NCBI GenBank assembly: GCA_934438175.1
Contig: CAKSBH010000002.1
Span: 181,095 to 245,094, forward strand
DNA length: 64,000 bases
Direction of reading: 5' to 3'
Origin: an uncultured Eubacteriales bacterium
Lineage (GTDB): Bacteria; Bacillota; Clostridia; Oscillospirales; UBA644
The position numbers and the translations under genes were made by a program. The notes below the pieces were generated by a model. The model did no database searches. It had not been told where the DNA came from and saw only the letters and a program-made list of their open reading frames with translations. This document shows positions 25,719-33,524 of this stretch, piece after piece; the first letter of the stretch is position 1; every line of letters begins with the position of its first letter.

Positions 25719-26624
25719 ATGAGAATTTTGTTTATGGGCACCTCGGATTTCGCCGTGGCGAGCATGCGCAGTCTGGTCGATGCGGGGAAAACGCCCTGTG
25801 CGGTCTTTTCCCAGCCCGACCGTCCCCGCGGAAGGGGTTATACTATGACGCCCACGCCGGTCAAGGCCTATGCGTTGACGTGCGGGATTCCGGTCTATAC
25901 CCCGGAGACGCTGAAGGACGGGGCGGTGCTTCCGCTTTTGCGTGAACTGGCGCCGGATGTAATCTGCGTGGCGGCGTACGGGAAAATTCTGCCTCGATAT
26001 GTGCTGGATTTTCCGAAGTACCGGTGCATCAATGTTCACGGCTCGCTGCTGCCCAAATACCGGGGAGCGGCGCCGATCCAGCGCGCCATCATGGCAGGGG
26101 AAACGGTGACGGGTGTGACCACCATGCTGATGGAGGAGGGGCTGGATACCGGCGATATGCTGCTGAAACAGGAGGTGCCGATTCTTCCGGACGACGATTT
26201 CGGCACCCTTCACGATAAACTTGCCGCTGTGGGCGGAGAACTGCTGGTGCGGACGCTGGATGCCCTGGAGGCGGGAACGCTGGTTCCGGAAAAGCAGGAG
26301 GGTGAGACCTGCTACGCTTCCATGATTGACAACGAAACACGCCGGCTGGATTTTTCGCTTCCGGCACAGCAGCTGGTCAACCGGATCCGTGCTCTTTCGC
26401 CGGCACCGTGTGCCGTGTGTACGCTGGACGGGAAGCCCGTGAAAATTTTCCGTGCCCATGCGCTGGCGGAAACGACTTCGCTTGCTCCCGGTGAGATTGT
26501 GCGCGGGCTTTGTGTGGCGACGGGAGACGGTGTGCTTTCGGTGGATGAACTGCAGCCGGAAGGAAAAAAACGTGTGGCTGCGGCGGATTATCTCAACGGA
26601 CACAAACCGGTCCGTTTTGTGTGA
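25719..26624 (+). CDS. fmt: Methionyl-tRNA formyltransferase
   Basis: 301 residues. It formylates Met-tRNAi with 10-formyl-THF. The signature INVHGSLLPKYRGAAPIQ, including the catalytic Asn-x-His and the SLLPKYRG loop, is intact, as is the N-terminal MGTSDFAV. The C-terminal OB-like domain (about 205-300) is present. The start has AAAGGAGCGG upstream. In many Firmicutes rsmB follows; here rlmN comes next. Confidence 0.96.
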   Translation: MRILFMGTSDFAVASMRSLVDAGKTPCAVFSQPDRPRGRGYTMTPTPVKAYALTCGIPVYTPETLKDGAVLPLLRELAPDVICVAAYGKILPRYVLDFPKYRCINVHGSLLPKYRGAAPIQRAIMAGETVTGVTTMLMEEGLDTGDMLLKQEVPILPDDDFGTLHDKLAAVGGELLVRTLDALEAGTLVPEKQEGETCYASMIDNETRRLDFSLPAQQLVNRIRALSPAPCAVCTLDGKPVKIFRAHALAETTSLAPGEIVRGLCVATGDGVLSVDELQPEGKKRVAAADYLNGHKPVRFV

Positions 26625-26696
26625 AATCGGATTATTTTTGCCCGATCTGCATATTCTGAAACAAGGACGTGCCGCTTTCCGCGGCGGGAGATGACG

Positions 26697-27710
26697 ATGA
26701 AAACGGATCTTTCCTCGCTGACCTATGAGGAGCTTGAACGGGTTCTGACCGAAAACGGAGAACCGAAATTCCGTACCGGGCAGATTTTTTCCTGGTTTGC
26801 CCGCGGGGTGTTTTCCTTTGCGGAGATGAGCGATCTTTCCAAGCCGCTGCGGCAGAAGTTGGAAGATACCTGCACCGCCGCCTCCCTAACGGTTCGCAAA
26901 AAACTGGAATCGGCGGACGGAACGGTGAAATATCTGTTTGCGCTGGCGGACGGGCAGCTGATTGAAACCGTGGTCATGACCTACGAGCACGGAAAGAGTG
27001 TCTGCATTTCTTCTCAGGCGGGATGCCGTATGGGCTGCCGCTTCTGTGCCAGCACGCTGACGGGCAAGGCAAGGGATCTGACGGCGGGCGAGATGCTTGC
27101 GCAGGTTTCCTTTGCGCGGCGGGAGCACGGGATTTCCCATGTTGTGGTGATGGGGGTCGGAGAGCCGCTGGACAATTACGACAATCTGGTTATCTTTTTG
27201 CGGAATCTCAACGACCGGCGCGGAATGAACCTGGGGCTTCGCCATGTTTCGGTCTCCACCTGTGGGCTGGTGGACCGGATGGACGCGCTGGCGCGTGAGA
27301 ATTTTCCGCTTACGCTGTCGGTGTCGCTGCATGCTCCGGACAACGAAACACGGGATCGGCTGATGCCGGTCAACAAAAAATATCGGGTGGAAGAACTGAT
27401 TGCCGCCTGCCATCGGTATCTGGAGGCGACAGGGCGGCGCATTTCGTTTGAATATACGATGGTTCGCGGAATCAACGACAGCCCCGCGCACGCACGCCGT
27501 CTGGCGGTGCTGGTAAGCGGGATGCTGTGCCATGTCAATGTGATTCCCGTGAACTATGTGCCCGAACGGGGGCTATATCCGTCGGACAAGGCGACGGTTC
27601 GCAGGTTCTGTCAGATTCTGGAGCGGGAGCGCGTGAATGTTACCGTGCGCCGGACACTCGGCGGCGACATCAACGCCTCGTGCGGACAATTAAGACATTC
27701 GGAGGAGTGA
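26697..27710 (+). CDS. rlmN: Radical SAM 23S rRNA/tRNA adenine-C2 methyltransferase RlmN
   Basis: 337 residues from ATG 26697, preferred over ATG 26691, which directly abuts the GGCGGGAG site. The radical SAM cluster CRMGCRFC (CxxxCxxC) follows SSQAG, and the GVGEPL motif is present. The C-terminal Cys of RLRRTLGGDINASCGQL type is seen (VRRTLGGDINASCGQL), which forms the methyl-carrying partner of a second Cys. It methylates A2503 of 23S rRNA and A37 of some tRNAs. It starts 72 bases after fmt and precedes stp by 4 bases. Confidence 0.95.
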   Translation: MKTDLSSLTYEELERVLTENGEPKFRTGQIFSWFARGVFSFAEMSDLSKPLRQKLEDTCTAASLTVRKKLESADGTVKYLFALADGQLIETVVMTYEHGKSVCISSQAGCRMGCRFCASTLTGKARDLTAGEMLAQVSFARREHGISHVVVMGVGEPLDNYDNLVIFLRNLNDRRGMNLGLRHVSVSTCGLVDRMDALARENFPLTLSVSLHAPDNETRDRLMPVNKKYRVEELIAACHRYLEATGRRISFEYTMVRGINDSPAHARRLAVLVSGMLCHVNVIPVNYVPERGLYPSDKATVRRFCQILERERVNVTVRRTLGGDINASCGQLRHSEE

Positions 27711-27714
27711 GAGT

Positions 27715-28458
27715 ATGGTTGCAGTGGGAAAGACCGACGTCGGAAAGGTGCGGACGTCCAATCAGGACCGGGTTTTTGTACGGGTTCTGGAAAAAGAACG
27801 TGCTTATGCCGTTGTATGTGACGGAATGGGCGGACACGCCGGCGGAGAAGTTGCCAGTGAACTGGCGTCGGAATGCATCCGGGAAGGACTGGACCGCATC
27901 CGGGAGGGTGCTTCTGCGGAGGAGATTCTGCTGCGGATGACCGATGCCGTGAAAAAAGCAAACCGCAAGGTCTTTGCCGAGGGTCTCTGCCGGGAGGAGC
28001 TGCGCGGAATGGGTTCTACGGCGGTGGTCGCCTATCTCTGCGGCAGGGTTCTTCTGATTGCGCATGTGGGCGACAGCCGTGCCTATCTGTTCGGTGCGGA
28101 CGGAACCGCCCGGCAGCTGACGCAGGATCATTCGCTGATGCAGGAAATGATCGATCGGGGGGAGATTCTGCAGGAGCAGTCGGAAAAATTCCCGTATAAA
28201 AACCTGATTACCCGCGCCGTCGGCATTGAGCCGGAGGTGCGTGTGGATACCGGGGTGTTTGACTGGCATGACGGCGATACGGTTCTGCTTTGCTCGGACG
28301 GGTTGTCCAACACCGTAAAACTGCCGCAGATGCAGGCAATCCTCGCCGAGGAAAAAGCCGATGGCTCCCGTGCCTGCCGCCGGCTGATCGATCTTGCCAA
28401 CCGGAACGGCGGCCCGGACAACATCACCGTTGCCGTGCTGAAGACGGACGAAGAATAA
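27715..28458 (+). CDS. stp: PP2C-family serine/threonine phosphatase
   Basis: 247 residues. The PPM-family metal motifs are complete: TSNQDR, CDGMGGHAGGEVAS, GMGSTAVVA, VGDSRAYL, LLCSDGLS and GGPDNITV. Stp/PrpC phosphatases reverse phosphorylation by the partner PASTA kinase, whose gene begins 17 bases downstream, and together they tune cell-wall synthesis, division and translation factors. The strong GGAGGAGTG site and 4-base gap from rlmN indicate co-transcription. Confidence 0.95.
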   Translation: MVAVGKTDVGKVRTSNQDRVFVRVLEKERAYAVVCDGMGGHAGGEVASELASECIREGLDRIREGASAEEILLRMTDAVKKANRKVFAEGLCREELRGMGSTAVVAYLCGRVLLIAHVGDSRAYLFGADGTARQLTQDHSLMQEMIDRGEILQEQSEKFPYKNLITRAVGIEPEVRVDTGVFDWHDGDTVLLCSDGLSNTVKLPQMQAILAEEKADGSRACRRLIDLANRNGGPDNITVAVLKTDEE

Positions 28459-28475
28459 AACGGGAGAGAAAAAGG

Positions 28476-30242
28476 ATGGATAAATTGATCGGAACCGTTC
28501 TGGACGGACGTTATATCATTCGCGAGATCATTGGCACCGGAGGCATGAGCATTGTATACCGGGCGGAGGACGTGCTGGAGGACCGCAACGTCGCCGTCAA
28601 GGTGCTGAAGGAAGAGTTTGTGTCGGATCTCAAGTTCCGCCGCCGCTTTCTCAACGAATCCCGTGCCATTGCCATGCTTTCGCATGAAAACATCGTGGAC
28701 GTGGTGGATGTCTGCTTTGAGGGCCCGGTTCAGTATATCGTGATGGAATACATCGAGGGCAAGACGCTCAAGGATTATATGGCGGAAAAGGGCGTTTTGG
28801 GTGTGGATGAGGCGTTGGGATATACAACGCAGATTCTGCGTGCCCTGGAGCATGCCCACGAGCGCGGGATTGTTCATCGGGATATCAAGCCGCAGAACAT
28901 CATGCTTCTGGAAAACGGGCGCATCAAGGTGACGGACTTCGGGATCGCTCACGTTTCTTCCAACGAAACGGTCACAATGTCCGAAATGGCGATCGGTTCG
29001 GTGCATTACATCAGCCCTGAGCAGGCCAAGGGACATGCGACCGACGAGAAGAGCGACCTGTATTCCACCGGCGTGGTGCTGTATGAGATGGTTACGGGAC
29101 AGCTTCCGTTTGACAGCGACACCGCCGTTTCCGTGGCGCTGATGCAGGTTCAGCAGACGGCGCGGGTTCCGTCGGAGATTGTTCCCACGCTGCCCAAGGC
29201 GATTGACCAGATTGTGATGAAAGCCATGCGGAAGATTCCGGAGGAGCGGTATCAGCACGCATCGGAAATGCTTGCGGATATTGAGAAATACAACGAAAAT
29301 CACGAGATTGTTTTTCCCTATGACTTTTCCGACGAAACAAAGGCGGCGCCTTTGCCGGAATTATTCGGAGAAAAAAAGATGAACGGAAAAAAGAAAAAAG
29401 CCGTTTCCGGAGCCCGGACACGGCGCAGATACAACCGGATTCTGTCGCTGGCGATCGGGATTGCCGCCGCCGTTGTTCTGGTGGTTCTCGGCTATCGGCT
29501 GATGACCTTCGGCATCGGGGCTCTGGTGGGGGAATACGTTTCCGTGCCGGATTTCCGGGGCAGTGATCTCAGCGTCGTGCAGACGGAATATCTGGCAGAC
29601 AAAAACTTCAAGCTGGAGTATGAATACGAATACAACGACTCGGCGGCATACGGAATCATTCTGTCGCAGACGCCGGAGCCCGGAAAGAAGATCGGCGCGG
29701 GAGAAACCGTTACCGTGCATCTTTCCGTGAGCAAGGGTTCGCAGACGACCGTTGTGCCGAAGATTGTCGGTCTTCTTCTTTCCGATGCGAAGATCCGCCT
29801 GACGCAGAACTTTCTGACGTACGACCTGAGCTTCCGTGAGGATAAGACGAAGCCGGAAAACACGGTTCTGTCCTGTTCGCCGCTTCCCGGCGAAACGGTT
29901 CCGGTCGGGGCGACGATTTCCATTGTTATCAGCACGCGCAGTGTGCAGAGCACCGTCTCCGTGCCCAATGTGACGGGACGCACCAACACGGAGGCCATGC
30001 GTATGCTGACGGAGGCGGGGCTTCTGTATGTGGTGAAGCAGAGCTACAGCGAAACGTACCCGGCGGGCTGGGTGATGTCGCAGACGCCGATCGGCGGCGA
30101 AAAGGTGGCGCCGAATACCACGATTACCCTGTATGTCAGCCGCGGTCCCATCCCGACTCCGGACCCTGTGAACTCGGACGGCGAGGAGACCGGCTCGGAC
30201 GGTCAGGAAACCGGTTCCGACGCGCAGGAAGAAACCGAATGA
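28476..30242 (+). CDS. prkC: PASTA-domain serine/threonine protein kinase PrkC
   Basis: 588 residues from ATG 28476. The cytosolic Hanks-type kinase has G-loop GTGGMSIVYRAED (20-32), Lys42, HRDIKPQN (Asp136 catalytic) and DFG (154). A basic juxtamembrane stretch is followed by one transmembrane helix at about 320-345. The extracellular part has three PASTA repeats (about 350-565), each starting with a V-P-x-x-x-G pattern, and ends in a Thr/Ser/Gly/Glu-rich tail. PASTA kinases sense muropeptides or lipid II. It forms a kinase-phosphatase pair with stp and overlaps rsgA by 4 bases. Confidence 0.96.
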   Translation: MDKLIGTVLDGRYIIREIIGTGGMSIVYRAEDVLEDRNVAVKVLKEEFVSDLKFRRRFLNESRAIAMLSHENIVDVVDVCFEGPVQYIVMEYIEGKTLKDYMAEKGVLGVDEALGYTTQILRALEHAHERGIVHRDIKPQNIMLLENGRIKVTDFGIAHVSSNETVTMSEMAIGSVHYISPEQAKGHATDEKSDLYSTGVVLYEMVTGQLPFDSDTAVSVALMQVQQTARVPSEIVPTLPKAIDQIVMKAMRKIPEERYQHASEMLADIEKYNENHEIVFPYDFSDETKAAPLPELFGEKKMNGKKKKAVSGARTRRRYNRILSLAIGIAAAVVLVVLGYRLMTFGIGALVGEYVSVPDFRGSDLSVVQTEYLADKNFKLEYEYEYNDSAAYGIILSQTPEPGKKIGAGETVTVHLSVSKGSQTTVVPKIVGLLLSDAKIRLTQNFLTYDLSFREDKTKPENTVLSCSPLPGETVPVGATISIVISTRSVQSTVSVPNVTGRTNTEAMRMLTEAGLLYVVKQSYSETYPAGWVMSQTPIGGEKVAPNTTITLYVSRGPIPTPDPVNSDGEETGSDGQETGSDAQEETE

Positions 30243-31126
30243 GTCAAAACGGAAGGATTGTCCGGGGCGTGGGCGGGCTGTATACCGTGCGCTGTGAAGA
30301 CGGGGTGCGGGAATGCCGTGCCCGCGGTGCGTTCCGCCGGGAGGGGCTGACCCCTTTGGTGGGCGACTACGTTACGGTGTCGGACGGCGTAATCGACGCC
30401 GTTCTGCCCCGCAGAAACCATCTGATCCGCCCCGCGTGCGCAAACATCGACAAGCTGATTCTGGTTGCTGCCCTGTCTTCTCCGGATCCCAATTTGTATA
30501 CGCTGGACAAAATGCTGACCATTGCGTATTATCACCACATCGAGCCGGTTCTGGTGCTTAACAAAAGCGATCTGGACGATGTGCAGAACCTGCGGAGCAT
30601 TTATCGGGGGCTTCCGCTCCGGGTTCTGGAGTTGCAGGCATCCTCCGGGGATCCGGCGCAGGCGGAACCGCTTCGGCGTGAGATCTGCGGGTGCACAGTT
30701 GCGTTCAGCGGAGCGTCGGGGGTGGGAAAATCCACACTGGTCAATCTGCTGGATCCTTTTCGGGAACGCCGGACGGGAGCGGTCAGCGAAAAACTCGGCC
30801 GCGGCCGTCATACCACGCGGTGCGTGGAGCTGTACGAGATGTGCGGCGGCGAGGTGATGGATACGCCGGGCTTCAGCAATCTGTTGTTTGAATATTTTGA
30901 TCTTGCGGACCGGACGGAGCTTGCCGGCTGTTTCCCGGAATTCCGTCCGTATCTCGGACAGTGCCGGTTTGACGACTGTCATCACTTCCGGGAACCGGAC
31001 TGTGCCGTCTCGCAGGCGGTGCGGGACGGAAAAATTCCGGAAAGCCGGTACCGCAACTATTGTGCCATGTATGAGGAGCTGGGCGAGCCGCAGACATGGA
31101 AAACGAAAAAGGGGAAACCGTTATGA
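30239..31126 (+). CDS. rsgA: Ribosome small-subunit-dependent GTPase A
   Basis: 295 residues. The N-terminal OB-fold is followed by a circularly permuted GTPase: LNKSDLDD (G4) comes before the P-loop GASGVGKST (about residues 158-166), then G2/G3 (KLGRGRHTT, DTPGFSN). The C-terminal zinc site has CRFDDCHHFREPDC (Cys, Cys, His, Cys). It matures the 30S subunit. It overlaps prkC by ATGA and the following gene by ATGA. This stp-prkC-rsgA order is standard in Firmicutes. Confidence 0.96.
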   Translation: MSQNGRIVRGVGGLYTVRCEDGVRECRARGAFRREGLTPLVGDYVTVSDGVIDAVLPRRNHLIRPACANIDKLILVAALSSPDPNLYTLDKMLTIAYYHHIEPVLVLNKSDLDDVQNLRSIYRGLPLRVLELQASSGDPAQAEPLRREICGCTVAFSGASGVGKSTLVNLLDPFRERRTGAVSEKLGRGRHTTRCVELYEMCGGEVMDTPGFSNLLFEYFDLADRTELAGCFPEFRPYLGQCRFDDCHHFREPDCAVSQAVRDGKIPESRYRNYCAMYEELGEPQTWKTKKGKPL

Positions 31127-32019
31127 AGAAAAAGATTTTTCGGATTTTGTGTCTGCTTCTCTGTGCCGTGTTTGTTTTTTCCGTTATGGCAGCGGCGGAT
31201 TTCGGCAATGCCGAAGGCGGCGGCGACTGGGATTTCGGGGACAGCGACTGGGGAGACAGTGACTGGGGCGACAGTGACTGGGGCGACAGCGATTTCGGCG
31301 GTGTTCTCTTTCTGCTTTCCGACGGCAATCCGGTGGTGATTCTGATTGTGGTTGCCGTGCTGATTGTGTTCTTTATTCTGCGCAACCGGAAGAACGGGGG
31401 CTCCTCCGTGATGCCGACGCAGAAGGTGATGCCCCGCGACTATGCAGCCATTGAGACGGCGGTTCTTGCCAAGATCCATGCCGTTGATCCAGCTTTTGCG
31501 GTGGAGGATTTCAAGACCTTTGCCGGGGATGTTCTGGTGCGGGCGCAGAAAAGCTGGGAAGAAAAGAATTTGCGTGCGTTCCGCCCGTATATCAGCGACA
31601 CGTATTTCAACACCGTCCATGCTCAGCTGGAGGAATTCATCCGGCAGAAAAAAACCAATCATTTGGACGGAACGTGTGTGGTTGACACCTATCTGACCGG
31701 GTTTGAAACGAACGACCGGTATGAGGTTCTGACCGTGCGGATCAAAGCCACGTTGTTTGACTATGTGACCGACGACGCCACGGGGAACCTGCTTTCGGGC
31801 AGCCAATCCGACCGGCAGACCCGCTATTACTGCCTGACGTTTATCCGCACGGCGGGAAAGAAGACCGCGGTGGGTGAAAAACTTTCTTCCGCCACCTGCC
31901 CGAACTGCGGCGCGCCGCTGCAGCTGACGGCGGCAGGCGTGTGCGAATATTGCATGAGCGTGATTACCACAAGCGAATTTGACTGGGTTCTGAACCGGTA
32001 TGAGCTGTGGCGCGACTGA
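31123..32019 (+). CDS. TIM44-like membrane protein with GDSDW repeats and a zinc ribbon
   Basis: 298 residues from ATG 31123. A signal-like helix (4-24) is followed by an Asp/Gly/Trp-rich segment with four GDSD(W/F) units (residues about 39-58), then a second transmembrane helix (about 66-88) and a cytosolic TIM44-like domain (about 110-245; the AVLAKIHAVDPAFAVEDF start is typical). It ends with a zinc ribbon CPNCGAPLQLTAAGVCEYC and YELW. Such proteins are widespread in Clostridia with no known role; the TIM44 fold suggests a lipid or membrane-protein interaction. The 4-base overlap with rsgA links it to the operon. Confidence 0.75.
   Translation: MKKKIFRILCLLLCAVFVFSVMAAADFGNAEGGGDWDFGDSDWGDSDWGDSDWGDSDFGGVLFLLSDGNPVVILIVVAVLIVFFILRNRKNGGSSVMPTQKVMPRDYAAIETAVLAKIHAVDPAFAVEDFKTFAGDVLVRAQKSWEEKNLRAFRPYISDTYFNTVHAQLEEFIRQKKTNHLDGTCVVDTYLTGFETNDRYEVLTVRIKATLFDYVTDDATGNLLSGSQSDRQTRYYCLTFIRTAGKKTAVGEKLSSATCPNCGAPLQLTAAGVCEYCMSVITTSEFDWVLNRYELWRD
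31237..31296 (+). repeat. Four 15-bp tandem units encoding GDSDW/F
   Basis: GGN-GAC-AGY-GAC-TGG units repeat in frame inside the TIM44-like gene. The 15-bp period keeps the frame, so copy number could vary without breaking the protein. Confidence 0.9.
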
Positions 32020-32037
32020 TTTTCGGACAAACGGAAA

Positions 32038-32076
32038 GATCCCGGCAATACCACAGGTATTGCCGGGATCTTAATG
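32038..32076. terminator. Terminator between convergent genes
   Basis: gatcccggcaatacc/ggtattgccgggatc stem with a loop of about 4 bases. The T-rich tail on the + strand (TTAATGTTT) is weak, while the - strand side is poor in T. It ends the housekeeping operon. Confidence 0.7.
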
Positions 32077-32086
32077 TTTCGGAGAT

Positions 32087-32359
32087 TCAGTTTTTCTTTT
32101 CGTTCAATACGTTTTTGCCGTAAAGATTGAAGCGGAACAGAAAACTTTCGTCCTCCGGTTTTTCGCATTCGATTCTTGCCTTGCTGACGATTCCGCCCTC
32201 AATGAGCGTCGTCAGACCGATCAGCTGGCACAGCTTGCTTTTCAGATTCAGTCGGTCTCCCTCGGGCGTAACCAGATAAACGGCACCCTTGCAGAGGTCG
32301 ATGGCTTTCATGAATTCTTGGAGATCCACTTTGTGCAGTTCAATTGCATCCAATGCCAT
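32087..32359 (-). CDS. Small HPr-like protein
   Basis: 90 residues from ATG 32359 with AAGGGAGTG upstream. The pattern FMKAIDLCKGAVYLVTPEGDRLNLKSKLCQLIGLTTLIEGG resembles the C-terminal two-thirds of the PTS phosphocarrier HPr (strand, NLKSKL helix, hydrophobic turn), but the phospho-accepting His15 region is not recognisable, so it is unlikely to be the general phosphocarrier. Similar short proteins are common in Clostridia with no assigned function. It is monocistronic with its own good promoter. Confidence 0.5.
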   Translation of the reverse strand: MALDAIELHKVDLQEFMKAIDLCKGAVYLVTPEGDRLNLKSKLCQLIGLTTLIEGGIVSKARIECEKPEDESFLFRFNLYGKNVLNEKKN

Positions 32360-32411
32360 AAATATACACTCCCTTATCCGGTGATTTTTTGATTTTTTCT
32401 TTTCCCTCTAC

Positions 32412-32440
32412 AGTATAGCAAAAAAAAGACAATCGGTCAA
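32412..32440 (-). promoter_or_regulatory. Promoter of the HPr-like gene
   Basis: TTGACC (32440-32435), 17 bp, TATACT (32417-32412) on the - strand. Confidence 0.8.
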
Positions 32441-32468
32441 GCACGGTTCCCGATTTTTTTCGACAGAT

Positions 32469-32497
32469 TTGACAAACCGGGCTTTTTTTGTTATTCT
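32469..32497 (+). promoter_or_regulatory. Promoter of the WYL regulator gene
   Basis: TTGACA (32469-32474), 17 bp, TATTCT (32492-32497). The leader of about 120 bases includes a gaccccgcgg/ccgcggtc hairpin near its 5' end without a T-run. Confidence 0.75.
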
Positions 32498-32624
32498 TAG
32501 AACGCCGACCCCGCGGTTTTGCCGCGGTCATACGGGATGAGCGCAAATGTCCGGAACGGAAAATTTCCGGCAGGACGTTTTTCCGGCAGGAGCGGCTTAA
32601 CATGGATAAAAGGAGATGCCGAAG

Positions 32625-33365
32625 ATGAGCGGACAAGGGGCAAGAACGCTGTATCTGCTGAAAATTCTGATGCGGGAATCCGACCGGGAGCATCCGCTGG
32701 GACTTTCGGAGTTGACGGAAAAACTGGCGGAATACGGAGTTTCGGCTGAGCGCAAGGCGCTGTACCGGGATCTGAGCGTTTTGCGCGACTGCGGCTTTGA
32801 CGTGGTGAAAAAACGGGGGAAAACGCTGGGGTATTATCTGCAGAACCGTTGGCTGACCGGGGACGATCTGCGTACGCTTGCCGATGCCGTTGCGGCGGCG
32901 GACTTTCTTCCGCGGAGACGCAGTGCGGAGCTTCTTCGCCGGCTGGAACAGCTGCTTCCCGACTGTGATGAGCGGGGGATGGAGCCGCTGACGTACACAA
33001 CGGTGCGCACGGAATTCCGCGCCGCAGAGAAATACGCGCTGATCCGTCAGGCGTGCGAGACGGGGCGGCGGCTCCGGTTTTCGTACCGGCCCCGGGGCGA
33101 AAAGGAGCGGGAATATCTGCTTTCGGTGTACGGACTGATCCGCTCCGGCGGTCTGTGGCTCTGCGCGGGAAGCACGTCTCTGGACGATTCCATTGGATTT
33201 TTCCGTCTGGAGCGGATGTCTGCGCTTTCGGTCTCCGGTGAGGCGGCGGAGGATATCCGGGTGGTGACCGGCGATATGGATTTCAAGCCGGGACGTTTCG
33301 CAGACGGCGCCGCGCAGACCGGGGTGTTTGACGAGGCGGACGGAATTTTTGAGGAGCATTTGTGA
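32625..33365 (+). CDS. WYL-domain transcriptional regulator
   Basis: 246 residues from ATG 32625 (AAAGGAG 9 bases upstream; ATG 32616 is too close to that site). The N-terminal winged helix-turn-helix (residues about 5-70: LGLSELTEKLAEYG, ERKALYRDLSVLRDCGFDV) is of the DeoR/HTH_11 type. The central WYL domain (about 140-200) has RRLRFSYRPRG and SVYGLIRSGGLWLCAGS, in which the name-giving Trp-Tyr-Leu triad reads Leu-Trp-Leu. WYL domains bind nucleic acid or nucleotide ligands. It is monocistronic, and its target is not evident from the neighbours. Confidence 0.85.
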   Translation: MSGQGARTLYLLKILMRESDREHPLGLSELTEKLAEYGVSAERKALYRDLSVLRDCGFDVVKKRGKTLGYYLQNRWLTGDDLRTLADAVAAADFLPRRRSAELLRRLEQLLPDCDERGMEPLTYTTVRTEFRAAEKYALIRQACETGRRLRFSYRPRGEKEREYLLSVYGLIRSGGLWLCAGSTSLDDSIGFFRLERMSALSVSGEAAEDIRVVTGDMDFKPGRFADGAAQTGVFDEADGIFEEHL

Positions 33366-33440
33366 GAAAAATTTCCCGGCAGAGCCGGGAATCGGGCGGC
33401 ACGCCGGGGAGGGCTTGCCTTTGTGTGCAGAAATTTCCAC

Positions 33441-33470
33441 TTGACAAAAAAAGGAAGCCCATGCTAAAAT
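33441..33470 (+). promoter_or_regulatory. Promoter of the secreted SH3/amidase protein gene
   Basis: TTGACA (33441-33446), 18 bp, extended -10 TGCTAAAAT (hexamer 33465-33470). Confidence 0.8.
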
Positions 33471-33524
33471 AAAAGAAAAAATCTGTCGAAATCTGGAAAG
33501 ATCGGGGACATCAGCGGAGGATGT

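Noticed and set aside
31237..31296. Short tandem repeats as a possible CRISPR or regulatory array
   Set aside because: The period is 15 bp without spacers and lies in frame inside a protein gene.
32087..32359. Calling the 90-residue protein HPr (ptsH)
   Set aside because: The phosphorylation-site His region is not recognisable and no ptsI is nearby.
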